From contig JALJCS010000015.1 in NCBI GenBank assembly GCA_023055355.1, forward strand, positions 13,994,501-14,058,500: a stretch of DNA of 64,000 nucleotides. Reading direction: 5' to 3'. Under the pieces are notes generated by a model. It was not told the DNA's origin and ran no database searches. It worked only from the letters and a program-made list of their open reading frames with translations. Made by a program: the position numbers and the translations under genes. How positions within the stretch are numbered: the stretch's first letter is position 1; every line of letters begins with the position of its first letter. Origin of the DNA: Agelaius tricolor. Its lineage: Eukaryota; Chordata; Aves; Passeriformes; Icteridae. Of this stretch, positions 40,301-52,200 are shown in pieces.

Positions 40301-43300
40301 AAGAGACATCCCAGCATCCCTGGTGTGTGGGTTAGCCAGGTGGAATGCTGAACTGGAGCTCCCAGTACATCTCTTGGGTGATTTTCCATAGCCTGGCTGC
40401 TCTGGCTCCAGTGGGTTGGCACAACTGTCCAGTGCAGGGTGCTGTGCTGATGAGACAGGTTATATTTTACTCTCTTGCCTGCTGCTTCTTTTTACTCTTC
40501 ATTCTCTTTTGGTCACTTTTCTAGCTTCTGTCTGCAAGGCTGCAGCTGGAACAGATGTGTACTTGAGGCATGTCAGATTTCAGACAGGATAAAATCTTTT
40601 CTGAGAAACTTCTGAAAAATGACAAAAAATCCCCAGTAGCTGCAAAGCCTAAACTATACTGGGGGGGAAAGTGAAATCTCTAATGGAAAATGAATAGTAA
40701 ACCAAATGTTTTTAAAATTCTGTTATGGCCTAAAGCTGGATGCCTGGGGTTTGAATTTTAGTCATAGGAATTAAAATCTCCCAGTATTGTGCTGAAGGGA
40801 TTTGCTTGGGCACATACATTTAGAACTAAATTTCATTCCTCTGTGGCTCAGAGTGCTGTGGGTCAGTACTGAGAAGCTGCTTATATCTTTGTGGATCTAG
40901 GTATATCCTTTCATAAAGCTATGAAGAATTTCAGGGCTCGCCAGACTAGATAATTATCTAGTATGTTTTACAGATATTTGCAACTTTCAGTTAAAATCCT
41001 ACATTTAAAACTTGATAGTGGTGGTGAAACTGTGTGCCAGGAACCACATGTGGTTTTTAGATTTGATCTCTTATATTTCAGTGCTCAGAAAAATGAGGCC
41101 TAAATGAAATGCTCTTGTATTTCATTTTGCTCCAGAAAAATGAGGCCTAGACTTTGTCAATAGGCAGCAGTTTTGCAGGAGTCCTGACTTCTGGAGTCAA
41201 CTTAGAGGTTTTCAACTCTGCAATGGAGGTTTTCTGAGAATGGGTCCTGGATAGAGGAAAATGGTTTTTAGGATTCATTCCCCAGCAGAGCTGCAGCAGG
41301 TGTTCTGTTCCACCCTTGTACACACCAGGCAGCTGATGCTGGAGCAGGACTGGGAGAGCTCATGCTGTGGGATGATCACCCTTGACTTTGGTGCCTCTGA
41401 TGCTGAGCTGACCACCCAGGACTGCTGGCACATGGAATGCAGGTGGGAACAGGCATCTCTGGGTGGTGATACAGGTACCACCAGTGTGTGTCAAAGTTGT
41501 CCTGCCATCCTTGGCACGAGCCTTGATTGCCAGCTGCTTTAGGGTGGTTGAGTGCAGCTGTACACACATTTGTTTTCCCTTTCAGTCTGCAATAAGGATT
41601 GTACAATATTAAATACAGTAGGTGTTACCCTATAATTAAAGCTTGAAGTGGTATTTCTCTAAACCATGTTTGTAGAGTCCCATGCTCTGTTTGGCAGTAG
41701 TGTGGGTGTCTTCCTGCACTTTTGAGGAAATGAAGAGTCAGGCTCTCCTTAAAATTGCTTAACTAGTCACCACTAGCACTCTAGGGACCTGATCTGCCTG
41801 AGAATGAACCCCAGATTAGGCCAGTAAATCTTCCAAACAGTGTCATGTGGGCACAGGAACCTTAAGGGCACCACAAGGAGGTGTGTAAATGCTTGATGGC
41901 TGGAGGAAAGGGCATGTTTCAGGGGCCACATGGGTTGGTCTGTGTGTGTTTCTGTTGAGTCTGACATGTTTTAAAATTGCTCTGACACAAGGCAGCAGAG
42001 TAGCCAGCACTTCAGGATGATCTGCCCAAATGTGAAATCTCTATTAGCAAAGGAATGCAATAGATGAGCCATTTCATGTTGTGTCCCTAAAGCGTAACAG
42101 CAAACATCCAGCATATGGAAACCTGCTTTCCAGATTTCCTATTAAAGATAGGTTTACTTACATATATAATATGATTCTGACCAGGAGTCTAAACCCACAC
42201 TGCAGTAAACCAGGAAACTTCTGATTTTCCTAGCAGGAAAAGCTTGCCTTCTGCCCTTCTTGCTAGCTTGCAAGGGAAAGCTGCAGGTGAGTGAAAGTAA
42301 CCTTGGTCTGCCTTGCCTCCCAGCTGCAACTTCATTTAGGCAGGAGCAAAAATGTGCCACAGGAGCTTAAAATGGTGGTTTTCTATCATTCACACTTGAC
42401 ATCATCTCAGCTGTAGTTACTTCCTGTGACTGACCATGACAGTTTGCAGAACAGTGTTTGTGTTTGATGTGGTTATGGATAAATGGCAATTTTAAGTGAT
42501 GTGGCAAACTTACTTCTGAGTACTATTCCTCAGAATCCAGATTTGAGGATCAGTCCTAAAGGGACTGTTGATATATAATTACATTTCTTCAAAGATACTT
42601 ACTCAGCATATGGAATTGGCCGGTTCTCACTCAAAGAAAGGAACAAACCAAAATAAGGAATTTTGGGGGATGTAGGTTGGTTTTCTGCTTTCTTTTTTTT
42701 CTTGTAGGGGAAAACTGCTTTTAGCTTTTGTAAACTGATGATACTTCTGGGTTGTGTTTACAAGTTAACAAATAATCAACCAGTTCTGCTTGTGCTCCAA
42801 GTGTAGCAGACCTAAGACAGGAATCAAAGGCTGCCTGTGTAAGCAGACACGTCAGAACAAAAAGACTGGGGAGAGTTGTGTGGCTTTGTGTATCATGGGC
42901 ATGTTTTCTGGAGACTGCTCTCTTACTCATGCTCCTGCAGCAGCAGTGGATGATCTGCTTGACAGAGCAAGCTGAAGGGATGGCTCCTAAATGGTGACTG
43001 CAAATGCCAGGCTGGGTGATTCAGCTGAATGTGAGCATGCATGCCTTGTTGCATATTCAGACAGTGTAAGTTTAGTGGCAATATCCTCTCACAGCAGAGC
43101 AGCATTAAATAAGGTGGCCTTCACATGAAAAACTTGCAGAAGCCTTGAGAAATTCGTACCTGCAGAGTCCTTTAGAGGAACCAGACCTTCTACAGGGGTA
43201 TGGAGGGGGCAGGGTTCTCTTTCTAAACACATAATGAGGATATAGAAAACAAAGTGGAGCTTTGCTGACCTTTGCCCTGCCTCTTCCAGGCTTTTGAACA

Positions 43301-43957
43301 AAGCACAGGCTCTCTGTGTTTATTGGCAGTTACTGCTCATAGTCCAATATTGTCTCCAGGCCCTGCAGGACAGTGGATGTGGTGCACTGGGCCAGAACTA
43401 CTTTGTCAGAGACCTCTGTCTACTCTTGAATGCTTTGCAGTTTTTTATTCTCCTAGTGGAGGAATTGAGAAGCCTCACTTGGTCAAAGCTCCTTTGTGGC
43501 CTTTTTTACATCACAAATTTTCACCACCCAAACTGAAGGCTTGGCATGGCAAAACTATGATTTTTCTCTCCCCAAGCATTTTCTTAATGTGATGCTGATC
43601 CTTGCTGTTGCCATGGTGCCAAGAAAGCTGTGTCAGATTAAAGATAATTTGGCTGTTTTGGTAAACTGCTCTGAGCAGTGTGACTAAGTAGTGATAATCT
43701 CATTAAGTCACATTAAAACAAGCCCAGAGCATTGGAGGGGGGGATTTCATGGTGACCATCAGTGGGATAGTGTTGTATAAAGTGTGGTTAGTACAGGTCT
43801 TAATTGTTGCCTCCTCTGAATTTAAATGAGGTTTAGGCTGAATGTTGGGAAGTCTATATGTCGACAGTTTGTTGCTTAATTAATGTGCTACTTAGCCAGA
43901 ATCACAGCTCACTTGATTATGTAAAAGCTTGGTTACAGGTCTCTTGTTCTCTCATAG
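37323..43957 (+). other. GLG1: GLG1 intron 4
   Basis: At 6.6 kb this is the largest complete intron in the window, with a weak GTACCT donor and TTCTCTCATAG acceptor. It contains a local tandem duplication at about 41069-41150. A GC-richer patch at about 41260-41545 has overlapping open frames on both strands, which I regard as chance. I recognise no transposon or RNA gene. Confidence 0.88.
41069..41150. repeat. Local imperfect tandem duplication
   Basis: A unit of about 45 nt occurs twice. Both copies contain CAGAAAAATGAGGCCTA (41086-41102 and 41133-41149) preceded by a diverged TATTTCA...GCT segment. It lies in intron 4. Confidence 0.8.
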
Positions 43958-44161
43958 GATGCTCACTCACAAGGAGAGGTGGTGGCATGCTTGGAAAAAG
44001 GCCTGGTAAAAGAGGCAGAGGAGACTGACCCTCGAATCCAGGTTTCTGACCAGTGTAAGAAAGCAATTCTTCGTGTGGCTGAGCTCTCTTCTGATGACTT
44101 CCACCTGGACCGGCACCTCTACTTTGCATGCCGAGATGACAGAGAGCGATTCTGTGAAAAT
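43958..44161 (+). CDS. GLG1: GLG1 exon 5
   Basis: This exon is 204 nt and encodes 68 residues (window residues 113-180), starting DAHSQGEVVACLEKG and ending DDRERFCEN. Both ends are phase 0; the donor is GTGAGT. It begins in the C3-C4 linker of one repeat, supplies its C4 (ACL), then C1 (QCK), C2 (ACR) and C3 (FCE) of the next. The segment DDFHLDRHLYFAC is a typical pre-C2 motif of the family. Translation past the donor stays open for about 35 codons, but that part has no cysteine and the known protein continues in exon 6, so it is not coding. Confidence 0.97.
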
Positions 44162-44784
44162 GTGAGTGCTTTCCTCTTCCTCTCTCTCTACAGGAATCCA
44201 TTTAAAAAACCCAAAACCTCTCTGGACAAAGCAGTGAAGGGAACTGTAGACTGGAGCCTGAGTGATATTGTGTAATACTAAAAATAGACACCCTGTAACT
44301 GTCATTTTGCAGTGATTCCAGCATTAATTCATTCACTCTACAAACACACGTTATTCCCAACGGGTTAGTGAACTGGATTGGCATAAATGGTTTAAGGGGC
44401 ATGAGAACTGGTGTGACAGGGAGTGGGGGAGGAAAGGCAGAAGTGAGTGACCACTCCTTTCTACAGCTGTGAGCTGTTGCACAAAGCCTGGCCTGGCTGT
44501 ACTTGCAGCACTTCTTATGCCTAGCATGAGCTGCATTGTTCAGTCTCAGCTAACTTGTATTAGCTGAGAATTGTTACACTGAAAGGGTGATGAACATGAC
44601 CAGATTATTTTTATGCAATAAAATTTAAAGGATTTTTATTGCATAGAAACTATTGCTGTCATTTGAAATATTAACTCGAATATATTACTAGTTTAAAAAA
44701 AATCTCCTCGGGTGTAGTTTAGCCTGCTTGTCCAATATTACAAGTATTATCTTTAAGGGTAACTGTTACTGTTCTGTTTCACAG
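44162..44784 (+). other. GLG1: GLG1 intron 5
   Basis: The intron is 623 nt with GTGAGT donor and CTGTTTCACAG acceptor. It contains an AT-rich inverted repeat at 44612-44645, listed separately. Nothing else is recognised. Confidence 0.92.
44612..44645. repeat. Inverted repeat with AATAAA on both strands
   Basis: TATGCAATAAAA (44612-44623) and TTTTATTGCATA (44634-44645) are perfect 12-nt reverse complements around a 10-nt loop in intron 5. Because of the symmetry, a poly(A)-signal hexamer is read on each strand. Confidence 0.9.
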
Positions 44785-44856
44785 ACTCAGGCTGGGGAAG
44801 GCCGAGTATACAAGTGCCTCTTTAATCACAAGTTTGAAGAATCAATGAGTGAAAAG
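44785..44856 (+). CDS. GLG1: GLG1 exon 6
   Basis: This exon is 72 nt and encodes 24 residues (window residues 181-204), TQAGEGRVYKCL through SMSEK. Both ends are phase 0; the donor is GTAAGT. It carries only C4 of its repeat (KCL) and the spacer to the next C1, which is the first codon of exon 7. It is a symmetric exon, so skipping would keep the frame but leave the repeat without C4. Confidence 0.96.
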
Positions 44857-47032
44857 GTAAGTATCCTGGTGAGACAAATCCTTATTGTGGAAATCATCAG
44901 ATCACTCCTCAGTCCAGGCTGCATTATTCTTTTCCAGTGTTAAGGAAAATGTCATCTTCCTAGCCAGATAATCAGCTAGTTTAACAAATGCTTTTACTTT
45001 GATATTTTTGTGTTTCAAGTTTCAGTCTTTCAAGTAAAGGATTTAAATAAATCAAAGCTTTTGGGTGGGTAATTTGGAGAGGCAAGACATGGAGCTCAAG
45101 TGGTAGCATTGTGATTGACTGTTTAAAGTAGTCACAGCATGCTGGGGTAAGCCTTGGATAAATGGTGTTCTAATTGTACAGATTAAAAACAAAAGGAAGC
45201 TGAGTTTCTTTCACTTGTGTTTTTGAGGCTGTTTTCAAGCATCACATTCTGTGTGGGAAGGATGCACGGTTCAGTGACTGAACAGAAGTTTTCCTTCTGG
45301 TTTTCTTGAAGATGTGGTTTTCAACAACAGCAAAAAAAAGTTGTTCTAGAAAGCTAGTTCTGAAAAGGTTGTATTGGTGTAGGTGCTTTGTTAAGGCAGC
45401 AATGCCTTCAGTAATTTTGGAAGCAGCATCATAGTGTCTGGGATTATATGGAATTGTAATCTGTAGGGAAGGATGTGAAGATGAGTATCTGTAAAGATCT
45501 CCTCAAAGAAGGTTTGCTGAAGGAGCCTGACTCAGAGTGCTGAAGGGATCAGACTAATTTCTTTTTTGTTAATTGCATTAGCTGTCTGACAGCTTGGTTC
45601 CAATTAACAAATTCAAATCTGAACAAGTGATCTCTGAGGGCTTTAAACAAAGCTCCATTTTGTAGCAGTGTGTTACTGAAATGAACTGCTGCTGTTGCTT
45701 AAGCTCTGTTTAGTTATACAGGGACACTGGTAGTTTGTGAAGGGTGTTTTCCATGATCAGCTGACTGAGGTATGAATGTAAGATGCAGAGAGGTTACACT
45801 GAGCTGCAGCAGATGACTTCATAGAGAGGGAGGGAGGGGTGGATGCTCTGAGGACGCAGTTTGCAGAGCAGAAGGAGCACTAAATGTAGTTCTCACTCTT
45901 GTGGCTGCCAAGGTTGGACCATCTGCAAAGTCACTGGTTTTGTAGAAGCTGTTACCCAGCAAAGAGTCCCTCCTTGCCAGCTGCTGCACACACATGTAGC
46001 CAGCAATAGCTGCTGGTGGGTGGCTTGCTTTGGTCATCCAAAACTGGCTCCTGGGGTGTATCCAGCCTTTCCCTGCTTCAGGTGATGAGCTATCTGCAAG
46101 CCTGTATCTCCCTGTATCCAGGGCTGGAAATTTGTCCACTCCCAGGGTCTGGGACTGCATAGGAGGATGAAAGATGGAGTGGGAATATCTTGGAGTAGGG
46201 CTTTCCAGGTCCTCAAGTAGGTATGGGAAGAAGGGGGCAAAGTCAAAAACGTGATGTAAGAAAGTGGGGAACAGGTTCTAGGACTTGCCTGTTCCTTGCA
46301 CCAAGATTGCTCCCTCTTTCCCCTACTCCACATATTCACTGTTTTCCTTCATTTCAAGTGGGCTGGGAATGGACAAATTTGCTTGAGCTATTCTGAGTTA
46401 TCTGCTGCCCTCAGATTTAATTTTCACATAATTTAAACCAAAAGCTATGAAATGTAGCAGTGTTTTTACAGGTCCTTTTTTGGTTGAAATTTAGAGGGTT
46501 GTTCTTGCAGCTGCTGGGTTCAGGTTTGGCCACAGTGCATCCTCATGAACCTCATCAGTTGTGGAAAATGGCTGGAAATTCCCACGGTTAGACTTTTATC
46601 TGCTATCATCTGCTCAGCGCGTCGCGGAATAAATCCAAGAAACGCGTTATTTTGTAAATGCAATTGGAAAAAGTTATTTCTTGAGGGCATGGGGTGAGCA
46701 TGTACCACAGCTGGGATAAATGTCAGCAACTGCTCCTAGTTACCACGAATGAGTCACGCTCTTCACAAAAAGCTGGATGAATGTGCAGTTCTGAGAACTG
46801 CTCTGCAGAGAGCTGCTCCCTTTGAAACCCCTGATCTGTTGACCTCGGTGTGCATTGTTAACTGTGTGGTTTCTATGAGACAAATGAAATTTAGCTGCAG
46901 TCCAGTTGAAATTCATGAATTTAAAAATGTCGGTTGTTTTCTGAGATGCAACTTGAAAACTTGCCAGCAGCAGGTTCAGCTCTCTACCCCCAGCACAGAA
47001 GCTCATTCACCACCCCAATGTGTCTCCTGCAG
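44857..47032 (+). other. GLG1: GLG1 intron 6
   Basis: The intron is 2.2 kb, with GTAAGT donor and TCTCCTGCAG acceptor. A CpG-dense block near 46610-46650, about 400 nt before exon 7, stands out in otherwise CpG-poor sequence and is listed separately. No transposon is recognised. Confidence 0.9.
46585..46770. promoter_or_regulatory. CpG-dense intronic block, candidate regulatory element
   Basis: The segment around 46616-46650 has CAGCGCGTCGCGG and AACGCGTT, about six CpGs within about 35 bp, in an intron that otherwise has almost none. A TGAGTCA AP-1-type site follows near 46750. It lies about 400 nt before exon 7. Its role is inferred only from composition and motifs. Confidence 0.3.
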
Positions 47033-47216
47033 TGCCGTGATGCACTGACCACCCGCCAGAAGCTCATTGCCCAGGACTACAAGGTCAGTTACTCGCTGGC
47101 CAAGTCCTGTAAGAGCGACCTGAAGAAATACCGCTGCAACGTGGAGAACCTGCCCCGCTCGCGGGAGGCCCGGCTCTCCTACCTGCTCATGTGCTTGGAG
47201 TCTGCTGTGCACAGAG
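47033..47216 (+). CDS. GLG1: GLG1 exon 7
   Basis: This exon is 184 nt and encodes residues 205-265 plus the first base of Gly 266, giving a phase 1 donor (GTAAGT). It begins exactly at a repeat's C1 (CRDALTTRQK), then gives C2 (SCK), C3 (RCN) and C4 (MCL), so it holds all four cysteines of one repeat. It is the only exon here with that property. Base use is GC-rich: about ten CpGs in 184 nt, against almost none in the flanking introns. Confidence 0.97.
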
Positions 47217-48990
47217 GTAAGTGCAGTTCAAGACTTGCTGGGACCTTGATTTTAAATTCAGGGACCTTCAGCTTTGATGTGTATTTACAGTCCCCTTCTC
47301 CTCTTTCCAAACTTTGTTTCCAAGGCAAATTTCCTCATCACGGTGCTTTCATCGCTGTTGTTTTGATGATCAGAATAGCTGAGTAACCCCCTCTGCCACT
47401 GACTCCTTTTGTGCAGACAAGAAGTTTAAAATGCAAAACAGCAAATCCCACTTGGACTGCTGATGTGTAGTTGCAAATCCTTCTATTCACTGTGAATTCA
47501 AGCAGCTCTTTTCCTCCATTGTGTAGTAAGCATTAAATATGCTACAAGGTTAAAACACAGAATAGAGAACCTGTTTATCCTCACTCAGGGAAAACCAGGG
47601 ATACTAAGTCCCCTGCCTGTTGTAAATAATGTCTTTTCTTGCAGTTCACTAGCTTGAGTAAATGCCTTAATTTCTCTGACTCTGGTTTTTCCCTATATAG
47701 ATAAAAGGTAAGTGTGAGAATATTATTTTTGATCATTTAAGTTAACGTAAGCTGGAGGTGTCCTAACATCAGCTGCTGTCTCCAAAGGCATTAGAAGGCT
47801 CAGTGCAGCTGGACTGTGCTAAAGGTTCCCTGTGAAATTGCTGTAATATGAAACAATGTGTTACATCCTCTAGATCTGCACTGTTTGTTCCTCTAGAACT
47901 GCTTGTTTTCCCTCCTGGCATTCTGCTGGGTGGTTTCAGAGTGAGCAGCAGGGCTGCATGCTGCAGTGCCTCTGGCATGGGATGAAAAGGCTGCCATAAT
48001 TCCATAAGCACTCTGCATTTGTGAGTTTGGATAACTCATTGCTTCTGACTGATGTGGAAATGATGTGCCCTGTTTGTAGAAAAGTTGTGGTTTGGGGTGT
48101 TTGGTTTTTGTTTGTTTTGGTTTTTTTTTTTTCCCCACTTCTCCCTGCAGTAGGGCAGGTGGTTTCCTGAATTGCATGCAGAAAACTGCTGTTCAGCCAT
48201 TCAATTTCATGGTGGAACAGGTTCTGCTGTGTCTCATGCATGAGGCATAGCCCAGGAGGAACACTAATTATTCCACACAGCACCATGTACATGTGTTACA
48301 GCACCTGGCAGCCCCTGTTGGGGTGTCCTCTGTTCCATGAGATGTTGTGCACATATAAATAGGTTGTGATGGGCACTGCAGGAAAGCTCATAGCAGATCT
48401 AAGCATTTACTACAGCAATATTCCTGTGCAGCTGCAGTGGTTTGTTGGACACTCCATATACACTCTTTTTTAAGTCTGAGTTTTGTCTTCCTGAGCATTT
48501 ATGCACTATTGCCCTAGAGAACCTTTTCATTGGAGAAAATGTTTAACCTGCTGTCCAAACAAATTCCTCTCCCAGTTACATACCAAGCTGGTGAGCCTAC
48601 CAAAGGTGACTTCTGTGAAAAAAGGAACCCTTGAGCATGTGGGGAAAAGCTGACTTGTGCTACAAAACTGCAGATCCATGAGTGCTTTCAGCTGTTCTTC
48701 ATAAGCCACTCCTGTAATGTTAAATCCAAAATCAGATTCTCCTAATCTTTCAGGCATTCATTTTTTAAAAACCTGTGTTAAATCCATGGACTGGCTCTAT
48801 TTTACAGGATTGTTTAAAAGACAGGAGCTACCACAACCACTGGTTTATTCCCCAGCACGAATGCTCCAGCACCTTTCTCTTAGGTCTGGTGTTGTTCAGA
48901 GCGTGGACATGTCCCTGCTGGTAGCACAGGTCTGCTGAGGAGGGCTCTGCTAAGCATTCCTACTAAATCACATCATCTTCTCTTGCTCAG
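47217..48990 (+). other. GLG1: GLG1 intron 7
   Basis: The intron is 1.8 kb and phase 1, with GTAAGT donor and CTTGCTCAG acceptor. A T/G-rich stretch ending in T12 (about 48088-48132) is the only notable low-complexity feature. No gene or transposon is seen. Confidence 0.92.
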
Positions 48991-49205
48991 GTCGACAGGT
49001 GAGCAGTGAGTGCCAGGGTGAGATGCTGGATTACCGGCGCATGCTGATGGAAGATTTCTCCCTGAGCCCCGAAATCATCCTGAGCTGCCGCGGGGAGATC
49101 GAGCACCACTGCTCGGGGCTGCACCGCAAGGGCCGCACCCTGCACTGCCTCATGAAGGTCGTCCGTGGTGAGAAGGGCAACGTGGGCCTCAACTGTCAGC
49201 AGGCA
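48991..49205 (+). CDS. GLG1: GLG1 exon 8
   Basis: This exon is 215 nt. Two bases complete Gly 266, followed by residues 267-337, starting RQVSSECQGEMLDYRR and ending LNCQQA. The donor is GTAAGG, phase 0. It has five cysteines: a full C1-C2-C3-C4 set (ECQ, SCR, HCS, HCL) and the C1 of the next repeat (NCQ). It is the most GC-biased exon: about 85% of third codon positions are G or C, with about thirteen CpGs. By comparison exon 15 has about 45% GC at third positions. Confidence 0.97.
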
Positions 49206-52200
49206 GTAAGGAGCTTCTTAGCACTTCACTCTGTTTGCTCAGTTGGTAAAAGCACTGATTTCTGTCAAGGTTTTGCCTTGTGATGGAGGTTCTGCTGAAG
49301 TCAGCCTGGCTCTGCTGGGTGCCACTGAGTGCTGGAAGCAGTTGTGTAATTGCCCTGCTGTGAGCTTGGTGTGTAGCAAGGGTAAGGGTGGTGGTTTTCC
49401 CCTCAAAAAATACATTTTGGATTGTTGTGCCCTAGGCTTTTTATTGGATCTTCTGTAGTTCTTCTCCACCAGCTTTGAAGTAATGGAATTCTCTCCTGGG
49501 TGCAAGGTGTAGGGAAACTTGCCTTTTATAGTTCTAAAACATTCCTTGTCCTTCCCATTTCTCCCTCTCCTTCCCTTTCCCCCCTGTGCCCTGTCCTTGG
49601 AAATGCACAAAACCTTTCAAAGCACCTTCCCTCTCAGTTTTACTTTTGCTATTTCATTCAGCTTTAATGATGGAAATGGAACTTTGGGGACAGGGAGGTA
49701 CAGCAGACTGCTGTGTGTTGATGTACTTGCAGCCACTGAAGGAAATGTCATTTTCCTCCAAACTACCTCTGTAAAATAGCATATTTCCTTTTGCCTTTTT
49801 TTAACTCCATTTTGGTCCAAACACATCCTGCTTATCATTTCTTTAAATTGAAAACAATTTAATTTTTGTTCAAACTGAATAGTGCTTTTTTAATATGAAA
49901 TTACATTTTTGTACTTAATGCTTGGTTTTGGTTTTAATGATCCATGAGCCCAAAAAAGTGACATCAATGATAAAAATGGCAAGGGAGTGTTAGTGCTAAT
50001 GTTGGAATTTGGGGACATGTGTGCTCTTGACTTCTTTTAATAAACAGAGCCACTATTCTGTACATTTTTGTTTTAAATGTAGCTTAAAACTTAAGCCTCA
50101 AATGATGCTAGATGGTGTGTATTATCAAAGATAAATTGATAGCTGTTAAATTTTTTAAGTCACAGGGTGCTTTTGTGATGAAGCTTATTTCTGCATAAAT
50201 ACCAGGTGTACTGGTGCAGCAGCTGTACAGTTTGAGTCATTCCTGCAGGGATCTGTAGTGCATGACTTAAGCTTTGCAGCCTTTGTGTGAAAAACTGAAT
50301 ATTTGTTTCTGTTTAAATAGGAAATTGAAACTGCTGCTTCAGAATTTCATTATTTGGAAATATTCATAAGATCAGTTAATATTGGGAATAACTTCTAGAT
50401 CATGACATGCAAGTCATTAATCAAAACAGGATCACCCCAAAGTGATATGGGATTTCAAACTTTCAGAGAAAAATATCTTTAGAAGTTTAGGGCAAGTTTG
50501 GAGGTTTTTTAGTTCTCTTTTACTTAAGCTGCTGTTTTATTTTTTTACAGTAAGTTGATGCAATGATAAATAGGATTGTCCATGAGTCCCCTTCATGTTA
50601 AATGTGTTTGTTCTCTGGGCAAAGGACAGGAGAAAGCAAATTAAATGTTGATTTTATACCTTCGTTTAGCTTGTCTGGATTTTTATGGGAAGGAGGAAAT
50701 AGATGATTGCAAGAACAGGATAAACATTCCAATGTTATGAGTTTCTGAAGACTGACACAGTACTACTATATAGCTGCCTACAACTTTTGAAATACTAAAT
50801 AATTTATTGTTCTTAATTTTTGTATTTGAATGGTAAGGGTTGCTCGGCTGTCAATGGCTTTGTTGTGTTTTGACTTAATGTGTTAGAATGAGCTTTTTGC
50901 TTTTACTTTTAAAGGTAGATAAATTATCTTTGCAAGGAAGAGAATATTGTGTGAAACTCTAACAGATACTGTGCAATTTGGGCTGGAGGCTTCAACTGCT
51001 TGTCACATGAGGTTGGCCCATATGGCAATCCCTGAAGAAGGGAAGTTAGAGATCCACCCTTCAGAGTCAGCTGGGGCCATTTCAGTTCTTTTTGGGTAAC
51101 TAGAGAGCACCTTTGGTGTGTGGTTAGCTGTGGCTCTTGATGGTGGAGCAGTTGTCTGTGGTGCCCCTACATTTTCACTTGCAGAAAGAGAAGAAAACAG
51201 CATAGGTGCTCTGGGGTGCTCCCAGCAGAGCTTGCTGCAGTGCTTTGGGTCCATCTCCAGATGTTGTCTTTTCTATAGAGTCAAAAACTCACATCCTTGT
51301 GCTTTTAGTAGTATCATTAGCTAATGCTAATACAGCACCTTGATTTCTTGGCTAACTCAAAGCAACAGGTGTTGTGAAATTCTTCCTTGTAGAAGCTCTA
51401 TGACCAGACACACCTGCCTAGAAAGTTTGCCAGAGGCAATTGGAAGGAGAAACTTCTATTTTGGATCTGGTTTTACTTCCTGTCCTGTCTGTTGTGAAGG
51501 TTTGCTCTGATTCTGCTTGTCCTATGAAAGGAAGACATTAGCCCATCTGCCAGAAACAATACAAAGAATCCTAAAACAACAAAACACAACCAAAGAACCT
51601 CCATTTCATTTTCCTGCAAGACCATTGGCTAGTACCTTTTCCTGCAGGTGCCTTATGAGTGATTATTTGTATTTAAAGTTTTGAACGAAATGCACTGTTA
51701 GACATTCTCAAACCCCAGTATTTTAATTTGAGAAGTTCCATTTCTTGTGAGACACTTCAGCCAGAGTGATCTTGCATGTGGGAGTCTGTGCTCACACCTA
51801 ACTGCTGTTGTGCAGGAAGCACATCTAGACCCAAATGTCAGAGCTGTGTGGGGGTTTAGTCTCACTTTGAGTAGTGAGCTTGCCAAAATGCCAAAGCTCT
51901 GTGAATGGTAGAGGAGCAATGGCTTTCTGTAAGTTTTCAAGTTTCTAAGTTAGAAAGAGGGCCCTGGGTGTGTGCTGAGCCTCCTAAAGGATCCTGCCCA
52001 CAGGGAGGGTGTGTGTGCTGTGGTGTAAGTCATCAGATAGGAGATAGTGTCACTTATTTGTGAGCATCAGCCCTTCAAAGGTCTGCAGCTGTACAGGCAG
52101 GGTCTAGCATCTCTGGTGTTGCTTGATGGAAGCAATATTTTATATTAGAGCTGTTGATAAATTGTTTTTCAAATATGTGGCTTCTATGTTGCCCTGGTCT

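Noticed and set aside
41261..41606. Overlapping open frames on both strands in intron 4
   Set aside because: Four frames are open at once in a GC-richer patch, which reflects few stop codons rather than coding. The patch has no splice signals of GLG1 and no known domain.
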